Positions 1-9,126 of a stretch of DNA of 32,191 bases are shown one piece after another. Location of the stretch: NCBI GenBank assembly GCA_019136135.1, contig JAGVUR010000050.1:1-32191 (forward strand), read 5' to 3'. The translations under genes were made by a program, and so were the position numbers. Every line of letters starts with the position of its first letter. Positions within the stretch are counted from its first letter, which is position 1. This stretch comes from Verrucomicrobiota bacterium (GTDB taxonomy: Bacteria; Verrucomicrobiota; Lentisphaeria; Oligosphaerales; Oligosphaeraceae). The notes under the pieces were generated by a model. That model was given only the letters and a program-made list of their open reading frames with translations. It was not told the DNA's origin and did no database searches.

Positions 1-1760
1 AGGAATTGGGGCGTTGGCAATGCGATGACTCTTGCGTATCCGGTGACGGCCCTGCCACCTGGTTCCATGATCGAAGCGCAGAGCTCCAATTCGACGGGAA
101 CATATGCCCTTCCCTCGAGCTTGGTGAAGGGAGGACACTCAACTTGTGCAACTTCGCTGAATTCAGGGATCTCAGTGTCAAAGAGGCGACCAGACCGGAA
201 ATCGTCCGGGTTGCCGACTGCGTACCCGCTCCAATGAGTCGGCGTCTTCGCCTCTTCCGCAAAGATATTTATCCTACATGATGCGTTTTCAACCGGTGAA
301 CCGAAGTAATAGTCCCCCTTGACGGTGAATTTGGCGGGTTCGTCAATGTCGATTAGCGGACTTTCCGGTTTGATTTTGACCTTGATCTTGTCCGGGACGT
401 ATGTGGCGACGATGAAGTTTGTTAGTCCCCAGACTTCGTTGTCGAGTCCGAGGATTGCAGTGTAGTGTCCCGTATGCGCTTCATCGGGGATATTGAAGGG
501 GTATGATGCGAATCCGAACCGATCTGTTGTGAGGTTGACTTTCTTGAGAAGGATTCCTTGTGGATCAAGGATCTTGAGTTCGGCGGGCGTATTTTGTGCG
601 ATATTCAGGGATCCGTCATGATTTTGCCTCACCAGTGTCGAGACGTGTATGGTTTCGCCAGGTCTTGCGGCGCCCCGTTCGGTATAGAGGAATGCCGTCG
701 GTCCGCGATTGAGTTTTTTGCCGTTGTTGCTGAAGATCGCGAGGTCATGGGAATGATGATTGCTGATTTCTATGAACGTGAAGTCGTCGTCGGTTTTGGC
801 GGTAATGATGTTAGGCTTGTCCGTCTTGTCGTCGAATTGGTTTTGATAGGGTAGTTTGGCGATTCCTGTCTTATCTGTTTGCGCTTGGGCGATGATTTGG
901 TTTTTTAGCGAGTAAAGTGTGATCGTTGCGTTTGGGACTGGTGTCGAGTCATTCAAGGTAAGCAGTGCCGCGGAGGCAATTCGTCCCTCATGGTCGATTG
1001 CCGATGTCAGTGCGAGGTTTGAGAGTACGAGGATTGACTTGTCCTCTGGAATTTTCCAGTAGCTGTTCTTCTTGACGAGATTATCCATGCGAGTTCCTTC
1101 GAGGCTGATCGCAAAGATTCCGTTTTGGTCTTTTGGCAGGTATTTACTGAGTTCCAAGGTGTACTTGACGACTTTGTTCAGCGGCAAATCCAGGTCGATT
1201 TCATGTTCGGAGAGAATTTTTTCGCGACACTCGTTAGAGTGGGAATCCAGTCGATAGGGGATCAGGTTGTTTTCGTAGATCTTGCTGATTTTGACGGTAA
1301 GATTCTTGAGGTTTACAAGGTCAAGCGGGAGCGTGAAGTTTCGGGATTTGGCGGGAAAGAAGGGACCCCTGCTCAGGAAATCACAACTCGGCCTGATGTC
1401 CGGGGCGGTAAACGTGATGATCAGATCGTTTTTTGCGACATAGCCATCGTCGCCTTTCAATCCTGCTTTGATGGTGATCGTGTAGTTCTGGCGTGGCTCG
1501 AAATTCCCGTAGATATACCAGGAGCTGTAATAGGAGTTTTCGACACGAAAGCCCTTCACTGGCGGGTCGATGACGACTGCTCCCGCTTCCTGAGGAACTG
1601 GAACCCTGTTGTAATCCGTGGCAAACTCAAGCGTGACATGGCTGAGAGAGGAATCAACTCTTGCTATCTCAACCCGGAGATTCTTTTCCCTGGCGCCTGA
1701 TAGACCATGGGGAACACAACACAGAATAAAGGAAAAAATCGCAACAAAAATCAACCGCAT
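1..1760 (-). CDS. Bacterial alpha-2-macroglobulin family protein (N-terminal part, cut by window edge)
   Basis: About 586 codons are visible and the C-terminal end lies beyond base 1. The ATG at 1758-1760 is preceded by GGAG about 9 nt upstream. The protein begins with a Sec signal peptide (MRLIFVAIFSFILCC...). Beta-sandwich-like repeats follow, and near residues 355-375 there is the typical macroglobulin MG2 stretch 'ERGAARPGETIHVSTLVR', which matches the 'YRPGExV' motif of YfhM/YfaS-type proteins. In this family the protein is a periplasmic trap for proteases, often carrying a thioester (CxEQ) far downstream, and is often paired with penicillin-binding protein PbpC. The thioester region and any pbpC neighbour would lie outside the window, so neither can be judged. 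No lipobox cysteine is evident, so a soluble periplasmic form is more likely than a lipoprotein. The reading frame is open across the whole stretch. Confidence 0.8.
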   Translation of the reverse strand, partial: MRLIFVAIFSFILCCVPHGLSGAREKNLRVEIARVDSSLSHVTLEFATDYNRVPVPQEAGAVVIDPPVKGFRVENSYYSSWYIYGNFEPRQNYTITIKAGLKGDDGYVAKNDLIITFTAPDIRPSCDFLSRGPFFPAKSRNFTLPLDLVNLKNLTVKISKIYENNLIPYRLDSHSNECREKILSEHEIDLDLPLNKVVKYTLELSKYLPKDQNGIFAISLEGTRMDNLVKKNSYWKIPEDKSILVLSNLALTSAIDHEGRIASAALLTLNDSTPVPNATITLYSLKNQIIAQAQTDKTGIAKLPYQNQFDDKTDKPNIITAKTDDDFTFIEISNHHSHDLAIFSNNGKKLNRGPTAFLYTERGAARPGETIHVSTLVRQNHDGSLNIAQNTPAELKILDPQGILLKKVNLTTDRFGFASYPFNIPDEAHTGHYTAILGLDNEVWGLTNFIVATYVPDKIKVKIKPESPLIDIDEPAKFTVKGDYYFGSPVENASCRINIFAEEAKTPTHWSGYAVGNPDDFRSGRLFDTEIPEFSEVAQVECPPFTKLEGRAYVPVELELCASIMEPGGRAVTGYARVIALPTPQF

Positions 1761-2154
1761 GACTCGCAACTCCAATGGATTAGTTGATGACTAAAATTGA
1801 GGGGCAGGGAAAAACGTCTCATAAAACAACAGAAAAATGCAATTATTGAATGAAATTACAGAACTTCGTGCGAACCTTATTCCCTCCCATACTTTCTTGA
1901 GACCCGTTAATGTGTGATTTTTGCCCAAAATACATGGCAAATCCTGTAAATTCGCAAACGGATTAAAAAATCAGATTATTGGGGAATTTTTGGAAATAAT
2001 ATGGTTTTTTTATTATGTATGACTTGTTGGGCTTTGGCATGCATTTTGGGAAATTTTATGCATATAAAAAGAATTCATTAACGACTTGCATTTTTATGTT
2101 CCAGCGTGATATTCATTAAGGAAATGATTTGTATTTGTCGGGGGAGCGCATTAG
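1761..2154. other. AT-rich divergent intergenic region
   Basis: This 394-base stretch separates the divergent alpha-2-macroglobulin gene and comEC, so it should hold both promoters. It is clearly more AT-rich than its flanks. A weak candidate comEC promoter is TTGCAT (2086-2091), 18 bases, TATTCA (2110-2115). Two copies of the self-complementary hexamer ATGCAT lie close together near 2039-2063. I see no open frame, RNA gene or terminator here that I can support. Confidence 0.5.
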
Positions 2155-4266
2155 ATGTTCGACTTGGTGAAGTTACGCTGGTGGTTTCGTTGCCAACCGT
2201 CCTTGAGTTTATTGGTCGGTTATGTTGGCGGGTTATTGTGCCGATTATTTGGGTATGGTTTTGTGGGTTGGTTTTGGGCTGTCTCATTGAGCATTGTTGT
2301 TGGTTGGCTTCACTTTGGCCGTCGCTTTTGGCTATGCCTGTTCGTTGTGTTTTTGGGGTATTATGTCTGCGGTCTCAGCTTGTCGATAGGGGATGATTCA
2401 TACCGTCATTGTTTGGATCGTGGCAGTTGCGGGGTTGAGTTCATTGGCCGCGTCTATTTCCACCGATTTTGGGGTGACAGCTGCGAGTTGTCTGTCTATT
2501 CGTCAAGAGGGAAGACGTGCGTTGGTCGCGTATTGTTGCGCGGGGTAATAGGGAAAGATTTGAGTCACGGGGACGTTGTCAAGGTACGTGGGGTATTGAC
2601 TCCTTGCGGCGACGGCGGCTATTTTTCCCGACATTACTTGAGTTTGGGGCTGCGTGACCAGGTTGATGCCGATGAAGTTTTCGTTTTGGCTGGAGGTCGA
2701 TTTCCCGATCGGTTGCTTGGTTATATTTTGGATTATCGTGATGAAGCCGGCAAGCGTATATGCGAGGGTTTTCGTAGCGATGTCATGAGTGGGTTGTACA
2801 AGACGATGGTGCTTGGTATGCGGGAGTATTTTCCCAGGGAGGAGCGCGAGAAGTTCATTCGCAGTGCGACGATTCATGCGTTTTCGATATCCGGTCTCCA
2901 TGTTTCGATGATGATGAAATGCCTGGTGGCTTTTCTTTGGGTATTCATTTGGGATAAGCGCTGGGCGAATGTGATGGCGATGCCGTTGGTCGCTTTGTAC
3001 ATCTTGATGAGTGGAGTTTGTCCGAGTAGCTTGCGTGCGTTGTTGATGTCTGGGCTTTGGGCGCTCTCGATGTTTTTATATCGTCGAAGCAACGCTTGTC
3101 ATGTGCTATGCCTGTCGGCGTTGATCTTGTTGCTATTGAAGCCATTGTACATATTGAACATTGGTTTTCAGTTTTCGTACTTGATGATGGGGGTGCTGAT
3201 ACTTGGTTCAGAGATGTGCTCGATGGCATTGTCAATCCTGCTCGAAAAGCGCCTATGGCGCCTTCGTGGTGGACTTCGTTCCAAGATCTATGGGAAAATA
3301 TCGGAATGGACGACAGCGATTTTATCGACGATTTCTGTTTGGGTTGGCGCTGCTGGGATGACATTGTGGGTCAATGGGCTGGTGCCTCTGGGCGCGTTGC
3401 TGGTGAACATACCGATTCAATGGACAGCGAACATGCTTGTCAAGGCTGCGTTTCCAAAGCTGCTCCTATCGTATGCACTCCCTGTGCTTTCGTGGTGGCT
3501 TGGGATGTTCCTTGAGTTCCTGATGATGTGTTCTTCTGATCTTGCGGGTATTGCAGGTGGGGATGGGTTGTGCCTTGAACGCGCCCGCGCTTGTTCTGTA
3601 AGCGTATTCGTATACATAGGCTGCGTTGTTTTGTTGCTGCTGCAGTATCGGCGTCGATGGGTCGTGTATTTGTCTGGCGGGATGATGGTATTGCTTGGGA
3701 TGATCTGGATGTTTGGCTATGAGGTGCCGGGGGAGCGTGTTCTGACATGCCGATCCCCAAAAGGCGAGCGGAGCACGGTTGTGCTTTTGCTGGACTATGG
3801 ACGGAAAACGTATGTGCTGAAAAGCGGGTGTGATGAATCGGTAAGGATGGCCTGCCAAAAACTGAGAGAATTGGGTGTCAGGAAAATCGAAGGGATTTTC
3901 ACGGGTGATGACCGGGTGTCCCGGCTGTCGGTACGATGTTGGTTGCGCGAGTGTCAAGTCAGTGAAGTTGTGGTTTTCGGGACGGATTCCGGTTGGCGGA
4001 ATTGGGAGGAGCTGGCGCTGGAGGGAGTGGCGAACGGAATCCGTTGGTTTCGTTCTGGAACGGTGGAGTACTCGTTAGGATTAGGACGAAATGTGAAGGT
4101 TGATAGCAAGTTGGGCAAGTTCGCCTTCAAGGATGCGGCAATGGGATTTCGCGTCGAGACACTTGAGGGAGCCGAAGGGGTGACATACGTTGCCTATTCG
4201 AGTCCCTCCAGCTCGGGAAGCCTGGTCTTCGAGGCAAAGTCCAAAGGGGTAATTGCCCTGCGCTGA
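2155..4266 (+). CDS. comEC: ComEC/Rec2-type DNA uptake channel with degenerate metallo-hydrolase end
   Basis: A 703-aa polytopic inner-membrane protein, of normal length for ComEC, the channel that passes single-stranded DNA into the cytoplasm during transformation. Order of parts: two or three N-terminal membrane segments, a soluble OB-like (DUF4131) region around residues 80-185, then the Competence domain. That domain carries the hallmark 'HAFSISGLHVSM' at about residue 241 and is followed by many membrane segments to about 525. A soluble C-terminal part of about 170 residues completes the protein. In many ComEC proteins this last part is a metallo-beta-lactamase-like nuclease with an HxHxDH motif. 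Here the corresponding place reads 'GIFTGDDRVSRL' (about 580-591), with no histidines. The start is ATG, with GGGGGAG about 10 nt upstream. Convergent with the next gene, only 8 bases away. Leucine is written mostly as TTG. Confidence 0.83.
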   Translation: MFDLVKLRWWFRCQPSLSLLVGYVGGLLCRLFGYGFVGWFWAVSLSIVVGWLHFGRRFWLCLFVVFLGYYVCGLSLSIGDDSYRHCLDRGSCGVEFIGRVYFHRFWGDSCELSVYSSRGKTCVGRVLLRGVIGKDLSHGDVVKVRGVLTPCGDGGYFSRHYLSLGLRDQVDADEVFVLAGGRFPDRLLGYILDYRDEAGKRICEGFRSDVMSGLYKTMVLGMREYFPREEREKFIRSATIHAFSISGLHVSMMMKCLVAFLWVFIWDKRWANVMAMPLVALYILMSGVCPSSLRALLMSGLWALSMFLYRRSNACHVLCLSALILLLLKPLYILNIGFQFSYLMMGVLILGSEMCSMALSILLEKRLWRLRGGLRSKIYGKISEWTTAILSTISVWVGAAGMTLWVNGLVPLGALLVNIPIQWTANMLVKAAFPKLLLSYALPVLSWWLGMFLEFLMMCSSDLAGIAGGDGLCLERARACSVSVFVYIGCVVLLLLQYRRRWVVYLSGGMMVLLGMIWMFGYEVPGERVLTCRSPKGERSTVVLLLDYGRKTYVLKSGCDESVRMACQKLRELGVRKIEGIFTGDDRVSRLSVRCWLRECQVSEVVVFGTDSGWRNWEELALEGVANGIRWFRSGTVEYSLGLGRNVKVDSKLGKFAFKDAAMGFRVETLEGAEGVTYVAYSSPSSSGSLVFEAKSKGVIALR

Positions 4267-4274
4267 GCATGTTT

Positions 4275-5552
4275 TCAGGGGATGCTTGGCACGATTGCGT
4301 TTTGTTTACGGAGGCTATCGTGGATTGCCTGGATTGGGATTTCTCGCGGTTGCTGGTTGAGTTTGACTGCCAGGGCTGCGATAGCTCCTGCGGCTTGTCC
4401 TGTCGCCATGCATGTTGCCTGGATTCGCAGGGCGCTGTTTGCGGCTCTGTCAGAAGAGATGATCCGTCCTGCAGCGAGGAAGTTCGTTGAGTTTTTCGGG
4501 ATCAGTGCGCCTCTTGGTACAGTTGGCACGATGCCTGGCTTAAGCGGTTTGACGATGAGTCCGCATTTTGGGTCATGGAGGTCAATGGGGTAGAAGCTGT
4601 AGCAGATTGCGTCTGGGAAGACCCGTCCTGAGACGTAGTCGTCTTCAGTGACTGTAGTTTCTCCGACGATTCTCCTGGTTTCCCGTGCCCCTGTTTGCTG
4701 TGCGATTTGGTTGAATGTGAGGTTTTCTAGTCCTTTTCGCCCTTTGAGGAACCTGAACAACCTGAGTGCCGAGGCACGTCCTTCGATGTCCATTTGAGTT
4801 TTTCGTTCGCTTGAGTAGGCGTTGATCCAGGAGATGTGGTTTGTGTTCTTGCCTTGCCGTCCGAAGAAATGCCAGAAGAAAGATTTGACCCAGTTAGGGT
4901 TGTCGCCCACATCTTCGAGCTTGAGTGTTCCGTTTTGGATGGCTGTGTAGAAGTCATTTGCCAAATCATTGAAGTCGATTTGATCGAATTGGAAGCCTGT
5001 TGCATGGAATGAGAAGGTTCCTGGTTGGCAGTAGTCTGGACTGAGGACTTGATATCCTGCGATTTTTGTTGCGTTGGCGTCCCCAGTGCAATCGATGATG
5101 ACTGAAGCCTGTACTTGGATGAGTCCATCCTTGGTACAGAGTCCGACGTCCCAACTTGAGCCGTTCCAATCAAGCGTCGCAGGCATCGTGTGGTAGGCGA
5201 TATTGACCTTGGCGTTGAGCAGTGCTTCGTCGGCGATTGCCGAGAAAATAAGCGGATTGATCGTGATGGCGTTTTTGACGTGGTCGGAGGTGTCCTGCAC
5301 CGTGAAGTCGGGGAGTTTCTCGCCCATTTCAAGGAGTGTATTTTTGACGAGTTCCCATCCGATTCCGGCGATGACTTGTCGTCCCCAGGCATTGAAAAGC
5401 GCTGGGACGGCGACTCCTGCCAGGGTAATCGCTCCTCCTGCGACTGACGATGGCTCAACAAGCAAGGTTGACAGTCCGCAGTTGGAGGCATGAATGGCAG
5501 CACATATGCCAGATGGACCTGCGCCAAAAACGATGATGGAGTAGGAGTTCAT
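4275..5552 (-). CDS. FAD-dependent oxidoreductase (FAD_oxidored family)
   Basis: A 425-aa flavoprotein. The N-terminus holds a Rossmann dinucleotide motif, GAGPSG at residues 10-15, followed by an acidic strand end (LLVEP) and 'GGAITLAGVAVPALFN', typical of the FAD_oxidored (PF12831) group. The C-terminus has the matching second FAD segment 'NFLAAGRIISSDRAANSALR' and 'ATCMATGQAAGAIAALA'. The substrate is unknown; members of this group are abundant in PVC bacteria, often beside glycoside hydrolases. No signal peptide is evident; the N-terminus goes directly into the first Rossmann strand. It starts 13 bases after the glycoside hydrolase gene on the same strand, so co-transcription is likely. 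No terminator is visible after its stop, and its 3' end faces comEC. Confidence 0.8.
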   Translation of the reverse strand: MNSYSIIVFGAGPSGICAAIHASNCGLSTLLVEPSSVAGGAITLAGVAVPALFNAWGRQVIAGIGWELVKNTLLEMGEKLPDFTVQDTSDHVKNAITINPLIFSAIADEALLNAKVNIAYHTMPATLDWNGSSWDVGLCTKDGLIQVQASVIIDCTGDANATKIAGYQVLSPDYCQPGTFSFHATGFQFDQIDFNDLANDFYTAIQNGTLKLEDVGDNPNWVKSFFWHFFGRQGKNTNHISWINAYSSERKTQMDIEGRASALRLFRFLKGRKGLENLTFNQIAQQTGARETRRIVGETTVTEDDYVSGRVFPDAICYSFYPIDLHDPKCGLIVKPLKPGIVPTVPRGALIPKNSTNFLAAGRIISSDRAANSALRIQATCMATGQAAGAIAALAVKLNQQPREIPIQAIHDSLRKQNAIVPSIP

Positions 5553-5565
5553 TGGATTTTTGAGA

Positions 5566-7998
5566 TTATTCGTAGAAAATCATCACATTTCTGAGGTAGA
5601 ATTGTGTTTTCATACCGTGTGGATTTCCGCCGATGTGCAGGATTTTGACCTTGTTCCAGTCGATATTCTCCTGAGTCAATTCGAGTCGTCTTATTTCCCA
5701 GTTAGCTGTTGGAGGTTGGTATTTGAGTCTCCAGCGTTGTGGCATTTCTTCGTCTGTTGAGAAGGAGCAGAGATTGACTTTGTAGTTGTTTTCTGGAAGG
5801 TCCTGTGTTGATTTGACCTCGAATTGTAGGAATTTCGCCTTTTCGAGGTTATCCTTGGGGAGTTTGAGTTTTGGGTAGAACCATCGATCGGTCTGGGGGT
5901 CATCCCAGGTGTAATCGAATCGGATTGCGTTTTCGTTTTCGTCAAATGTCATTGAATGCGTTGAGGCGGAATCGAAAAGCTTCCAATTCTCAAGGTTTTT
6001 AGTGGGGATTTCGATTTTCTTGCAGCTTTCGATCAGTCGGTTCAATTCACGGTAAGGCATGGTGAATCGTGTTGATTCCTTGCCGTTGAAGGTTCCCTTG
6101 ATCACCAGTTCACCGATGTAATCTTGCGCTGGGGTTGGCTGGAATATGACGTCGCCGCGCCAGCAATCCATTGCGGGCAGGTCGATGGTGGCTGGGAGAC
6201 CTTGCAGGATTCCGCCTTGCGCAACGAGCGAGCCGGATTTCGGCGTCTTGTCCAGATTCCAGACTTCAATGCTCATTCTGCCTGTGAGGCTCTGGAGTTC
6301 CGCCATGGATTTAGACCTTCCGATTGTGAAGTCGTCCTTGTTCAGGTCTGCCCTGATGATAATAGCGAGGTCTTCGTTGTCACGTGGTGTGTACTTGACG
6401 AGTTTTCCCTGTGGCGTTGCTGGTTTGTCAATGTCGATCGTTGCGTTACCGGTCAGGTAGGTTGGGAATCTTGTTGCTTCGAGCTTTGCGATTCCGTTGT
6501 TGACTTGGAGTGATGTATCCTTGCCCATCATATCTGTGAGCCGGTAGTTCCCATTCGGGAGTTTCAGTTCGATTTCGACGGGTGGCATTTTGTCAAGGGT
6601 GACTTTTTTTGTGGCTGTTTCGAGTGTTGAGACTTGCCAGAAAACGATTGTCGTTGAATTGTCCGGCTGCTTGAAAACGAACATTTTGACATTGTCCTGC
6701 AAGGTTTTTTCGCCGATTAGCTTAGCCCACATCAGCTGATTGGTCAGGGTTGCGCAGGCAGCGTAGATTGCCTTGGTGGAGCCGTCCCTCCGCATAAAGC
6801 TCAGGTTCAGTTTTCTGTTGATGCATTGGTATGGGGCAAAGATGAAATAGAAGTTGCGCTTGATTCCAAGCATCCATTGGTGGATCATGGCCTTGGCATA
6901 GTACTCGGCCATCAGGATTTCCTGGTCGAGGCTGTGCTCCTTGAGATCGGGTCTGACTGGATCTTGCGGACCTTCGGATTCGCCGTGGATGAAGGTGCTG
7001 AATTCGGTGACCCATAGTTCGAGGTCGACGATTCCTTCGGCTTCCATCAGCTTGCGCATATTCCCGAAGTGCCCTTCGTAGTCCGAGATCGGGATGTAGC
7101 TATGCAGGTTGACGGCATTGATGTACTTGGCGGCATCGTTGCGGTACATGAAGACGTCGTAGTCGCTTCGTCGCCGCTGGCAAACTGCTCCTGGCAGGAC
7201 GGGCATTTGCGGATTGACATCATGGAACCCCAGGCTGGCCGCCTTCAGGCAGGCGACGTAATCCCAAACGGGTTCGGGGGCAAAGTGGATGTCCTGCTCG
7301 TTCCAGAATTCCCAATTGCCAGCAGTATCGCCGAACCGGCGACATATTTCGCTGGTGAATTCGAAGAGTTTCACCAGGTTTTTAGGTAGCTTTTGCAGTT
7401 TCCCCACGTGATTCGCGGTGTCGTGGAACATTCCCGACAGCTTTATGCCGTGTTGCTGGAGGAGCTTTGCGTTGGGCAGGTATTGCTTGTAGTCGTATTG
7501 CCCTGGTTGTGGATTAACTGTGTTCCAGCGCAATCGGTCGCGTGCGTAGGTGATTCCGGCCTTGTCCATCAAGTCGCAAGTCAACTTGTAGGAATCGCCG
7601 TCGTGCCAATCATGTTTCAAGGCGCCTTTGATGCAAAGCCAGCTTAGGGCGACATCCATTCCAAAGATCGAATCGTGGTTCCGCTTCTTGCCTGATTGAT
7701 CGGGAACAACGGTGAAGGTCAACCCAGGGCTTTCGGAATCTTCGGGCTGGAGGATGTAATACCCTGGGGGCAGGGCTGTGAATCGTAGCACCTCCCCGTC
7801 AGATGTTGCCTTTTGGATTGGGTTCAGCTGCCAGTCCAAAAGTGTGAACGGCATTTTTTGAGTACAGCCAAAGACGGCGTCTTGTCCTGCGATGAAGACT
7901 CTTCCCGGAGCCTGCGCGGTTACCGCATGGGGATTCCCCAAGCAATGAAGCGAAACAAAAAGTACCAATGATAGAAAGGTTGTTTTTAGTAGGTTCAT
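5566..7998 (-). CDS. Secreted GH39-like (clan GH-A) glycoside hydrolase
   Basis: An 810-aa protein with a Sec signal peptide ending near AQA at residues 28-30. A small beta domain (about 31-105) comes first. Then a TIM-barrel hydrolase (about 110-460) carries the clan GH-A acid/base 'WEFWNEQD' (N233-E234) and the nucleophile strand 'LELWVTEFSTF' (E332). Beta-rich modules follow, and the last, about 660-810 (WKLFDSASTH..., FYPKLKLPKDN..., VMIFYE at the end), resembles a carbohydrate-binding jelly-roll. It should cleave a glycosidic bond in the periplasm or outside the cell; the substrate cannot be told. The GH39-like call rests on the two catalytic motifs and general layout, so another clan GH-A family is possible. 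It lies 24 bases after the dehydrogenase gene and 13 before the FAD oxidoreductase, which suggests one operon. Confidence 0.75.
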   Translation of the reverse strand: MNLLKTTFLSLVLFVSLHCLGNPHAVTAQAPGRVFIAGQDAVFGCTQKMPFTLLDWQLNPIQKATSDGEVLRFTALPPGYYILQPEDSESPGLTFTVVPDQSGKKRNHDSIFGMDVALSWLCIKGALKHDWHDGDSYKLTCDLMDKAGITYARDRLRWNTVNPQPGQYDYKQYLPNAKLLQQHGIKLSGMFHDTANHVGKLQKLPKNLVKLFEFTSEICRRFGDTAGNWEFWNEQDIHFAPEPVWDYVACLKAASLGFHDVNPQMPVLPGAVCQRRRSDYDVFMYRNDAAKYINAVNLHSYIPISDYEGHFGNMRKLMEAEGIVDLELWVTEFSTFIHGESEGPQDPVRPDLKEHSLDQEILMAEYYAKAMIHQWMLGIKRNFYFIFAPYQCINRKLNLSFMRRDGSTKAIYAACATLTNQLMWAKLIGEKTLQDNVKMFVFKQPDNSTTIVFWQVSTLETATKKVTLDKMPPVEIELKLPNGNYRLTDMMGKDTSLQVNNGIAKLEATRFPTYLTGNATIDIDKPATPQGKLVKYTPRDNEDLAIIIRADLNKDDFTIGRSKSMAELQSLTGRMSIEVWNLDKTPKSGSLVAQGGILQGLPATIDLPAMDCWRGDVIFQPTPAQDYIGELVIKGTFNGKESTRFTMPYRELNRLIESCKKIEIPTKNLENWKLFDSASTHSMTFDENENAIRFDYTWDDPQTDRWFYPKLKLPKDNLEKAKFLQFEVKSTQDLPENNYKVNLCSFSTDEEMPQRWRLKYQPPTANWEIRRLELTQENIDWNKVKILHIGGNPHGMKTQFYLRNVMIFYE

Positions 7999-8022
7999 TG
8001 CTTGGGTATGTTCGGTGAGTTG

Positions 8023-9105
8023 TTAGTAGAATTCGCCGAAAGCCTTCCAGTCGAGGTTGACCGGTTGATCCTGGTTGAGGATTGAGTCCATGTGGATAAG
8101 AAGTGGGAAGTACTTCAGTTCAGTTTCTCCTTTCTTTGCCTTGATGCGTACGGCTTCTGCGACTCGTGTGATGATGGCGACGGCTTCGAGGGTGACGCCG
8201 CTTAGGACTTTCTTGACCTCGGTGTAGGGCATTCCGCGACCGAGAAGGGTGCCCAGGCGGCGCGTGCGCCCGCCAAAGACGGTGACGTAGAGGTCGCCGG
8301 CGCAAGGCAAGCCGCTGGCGAAGTCCTTGTTGCCTCCCAGGAGTTCGATCAGGCGGCGCATTTCAATGCAGCTTTGGGCGAAGAGGGCTGCCTGCGGGTT
8401 GTAGATCGGGTTGAGGTCGGGAGCGCCAGGGACGCAATTGTCCGTGATGTGCGAGGCGTCGGTGATGCCTTTTTCGCGCTCGGCAAGTCCGACTGCCAGG
8501 GAGACACCCATGGCATAGGCGTTTTTCATCGCAACGCCGGCTTCGACGCCGATGACATCCGTCGTCGGGTAGATGTGATAGTACCCAGTTTCGAATTGAG
8601 CCTTGATTTCCTTGACCTTGTCCATGTTGCTGCCGCAATAGCAGACCATCGTATGCCTTCTGTCAAAGAGTTCGAAGCAGATGCAAGGTCCGCCGACGGC
8701 GACGAAATTCAGGTCGCTTCTGAGCGATTCCAGGTAGTACGGGAATGGTTCGAGGCGTCCATCCGGATAGGAGTTGAGTCCTTTTGTGATCGAGACGACC
8801 GTTGTTCCTGGGTTGAGCTTGGGAATGATGTTTTCCGCGAACCAGGGGATTCCGAAGCTGCTGACTCCGCAGACGACAATCGGTGCCTCGGCGACTGCCG
8901 CGTCCACATCTTCGATTTGAAGAGCTTGGACTTCTTCCGGAATCTGGCGATGGAGGGTAGGATGTAGCCTGGTCATCTTGACTGAGTCGATCAGTTCCCG
9001 ATCCAGGTGAGTTCCGACAAGCCGTACCCGGTGTCCATTGTCCAGGATAGGTCGCGTGATACCGGTACCCATCATACCGGCGCCGATAATGGTGACATTG
9101 CTCAT
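8023..9105 (-). CDS. NAD(P)-dependent glycerol-3-phosphate dehydrogenase-like protein
   Basis: A 360-aa cytosolic dehydrogenase of the GpsA type. Visible motifs in order: Rossmann GAGMMG (8-13), 'RLHPTLHRQIP' where GpsA has its NPxYLPxxxLP region, 'SITKGL' (105-110), 'VGGPCICFEL' (137-146) in place of GPSFAxE, and 'DVIGVEAGVAMKNAYAMG' with the catalytic-type lysine K194. The fold is therefore clear. However, GPSFAxE is altered to GGPCICFE and the GVExxGALKN motif is only partly kept. The enzyme may be a divergent paralogue acting on another phosphorylated or acidic polyol, so no gene symbol is given. ATG start with AAGGAAA about 8 nt upstream, just outside the 154-bp palindrome. It leads the run dehydrogenase - glycosidase - FAD oxidoreductase. 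Confidence 0.72.
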   Translation of the reverse strand: MSNVTIIGAGMMGTGITRPILDNGHRVRLVGTHLDRELIDSVKMTRLHPTLHRQIPEEVQALQIEDVDAAVAEAPIVVCGVSSFGIPWFAENIIPKLNPGTTVVSITKGLNSYPDGRLEPFPYYLESLRSDLNFVAVGGPCICFELFDRRHTMVCYCGSNMDKVKEIKAQFETGYYHIYPTTDVIGVEAGVAMKNAYAMGVSLAVGLAEREKGITDASHITDNCVPGAPDLNPIYNPQAALFAQSCIEMRRLIELLGGNKDFASGLPCAGDLYVTVFGGRTRRLGTLLGRGMPYTEVKKVLSGVTLEAVAIITRVAEAVRIKAKKGETELKYFPLLIHMDSILNQDQPVNLDWKAFGEFY

Positions 9106-9126
9106 GATTTTGGTTTCCTTAGCTTT

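Noticed and set aside
1125..1700. A 191-codon plus-strand frame
   Set aside because: It is the shadow of the alpha-2-macroglobulin gene on the other strand; the minus frame has a signal peptide and family motifs, and the plus frame has none.
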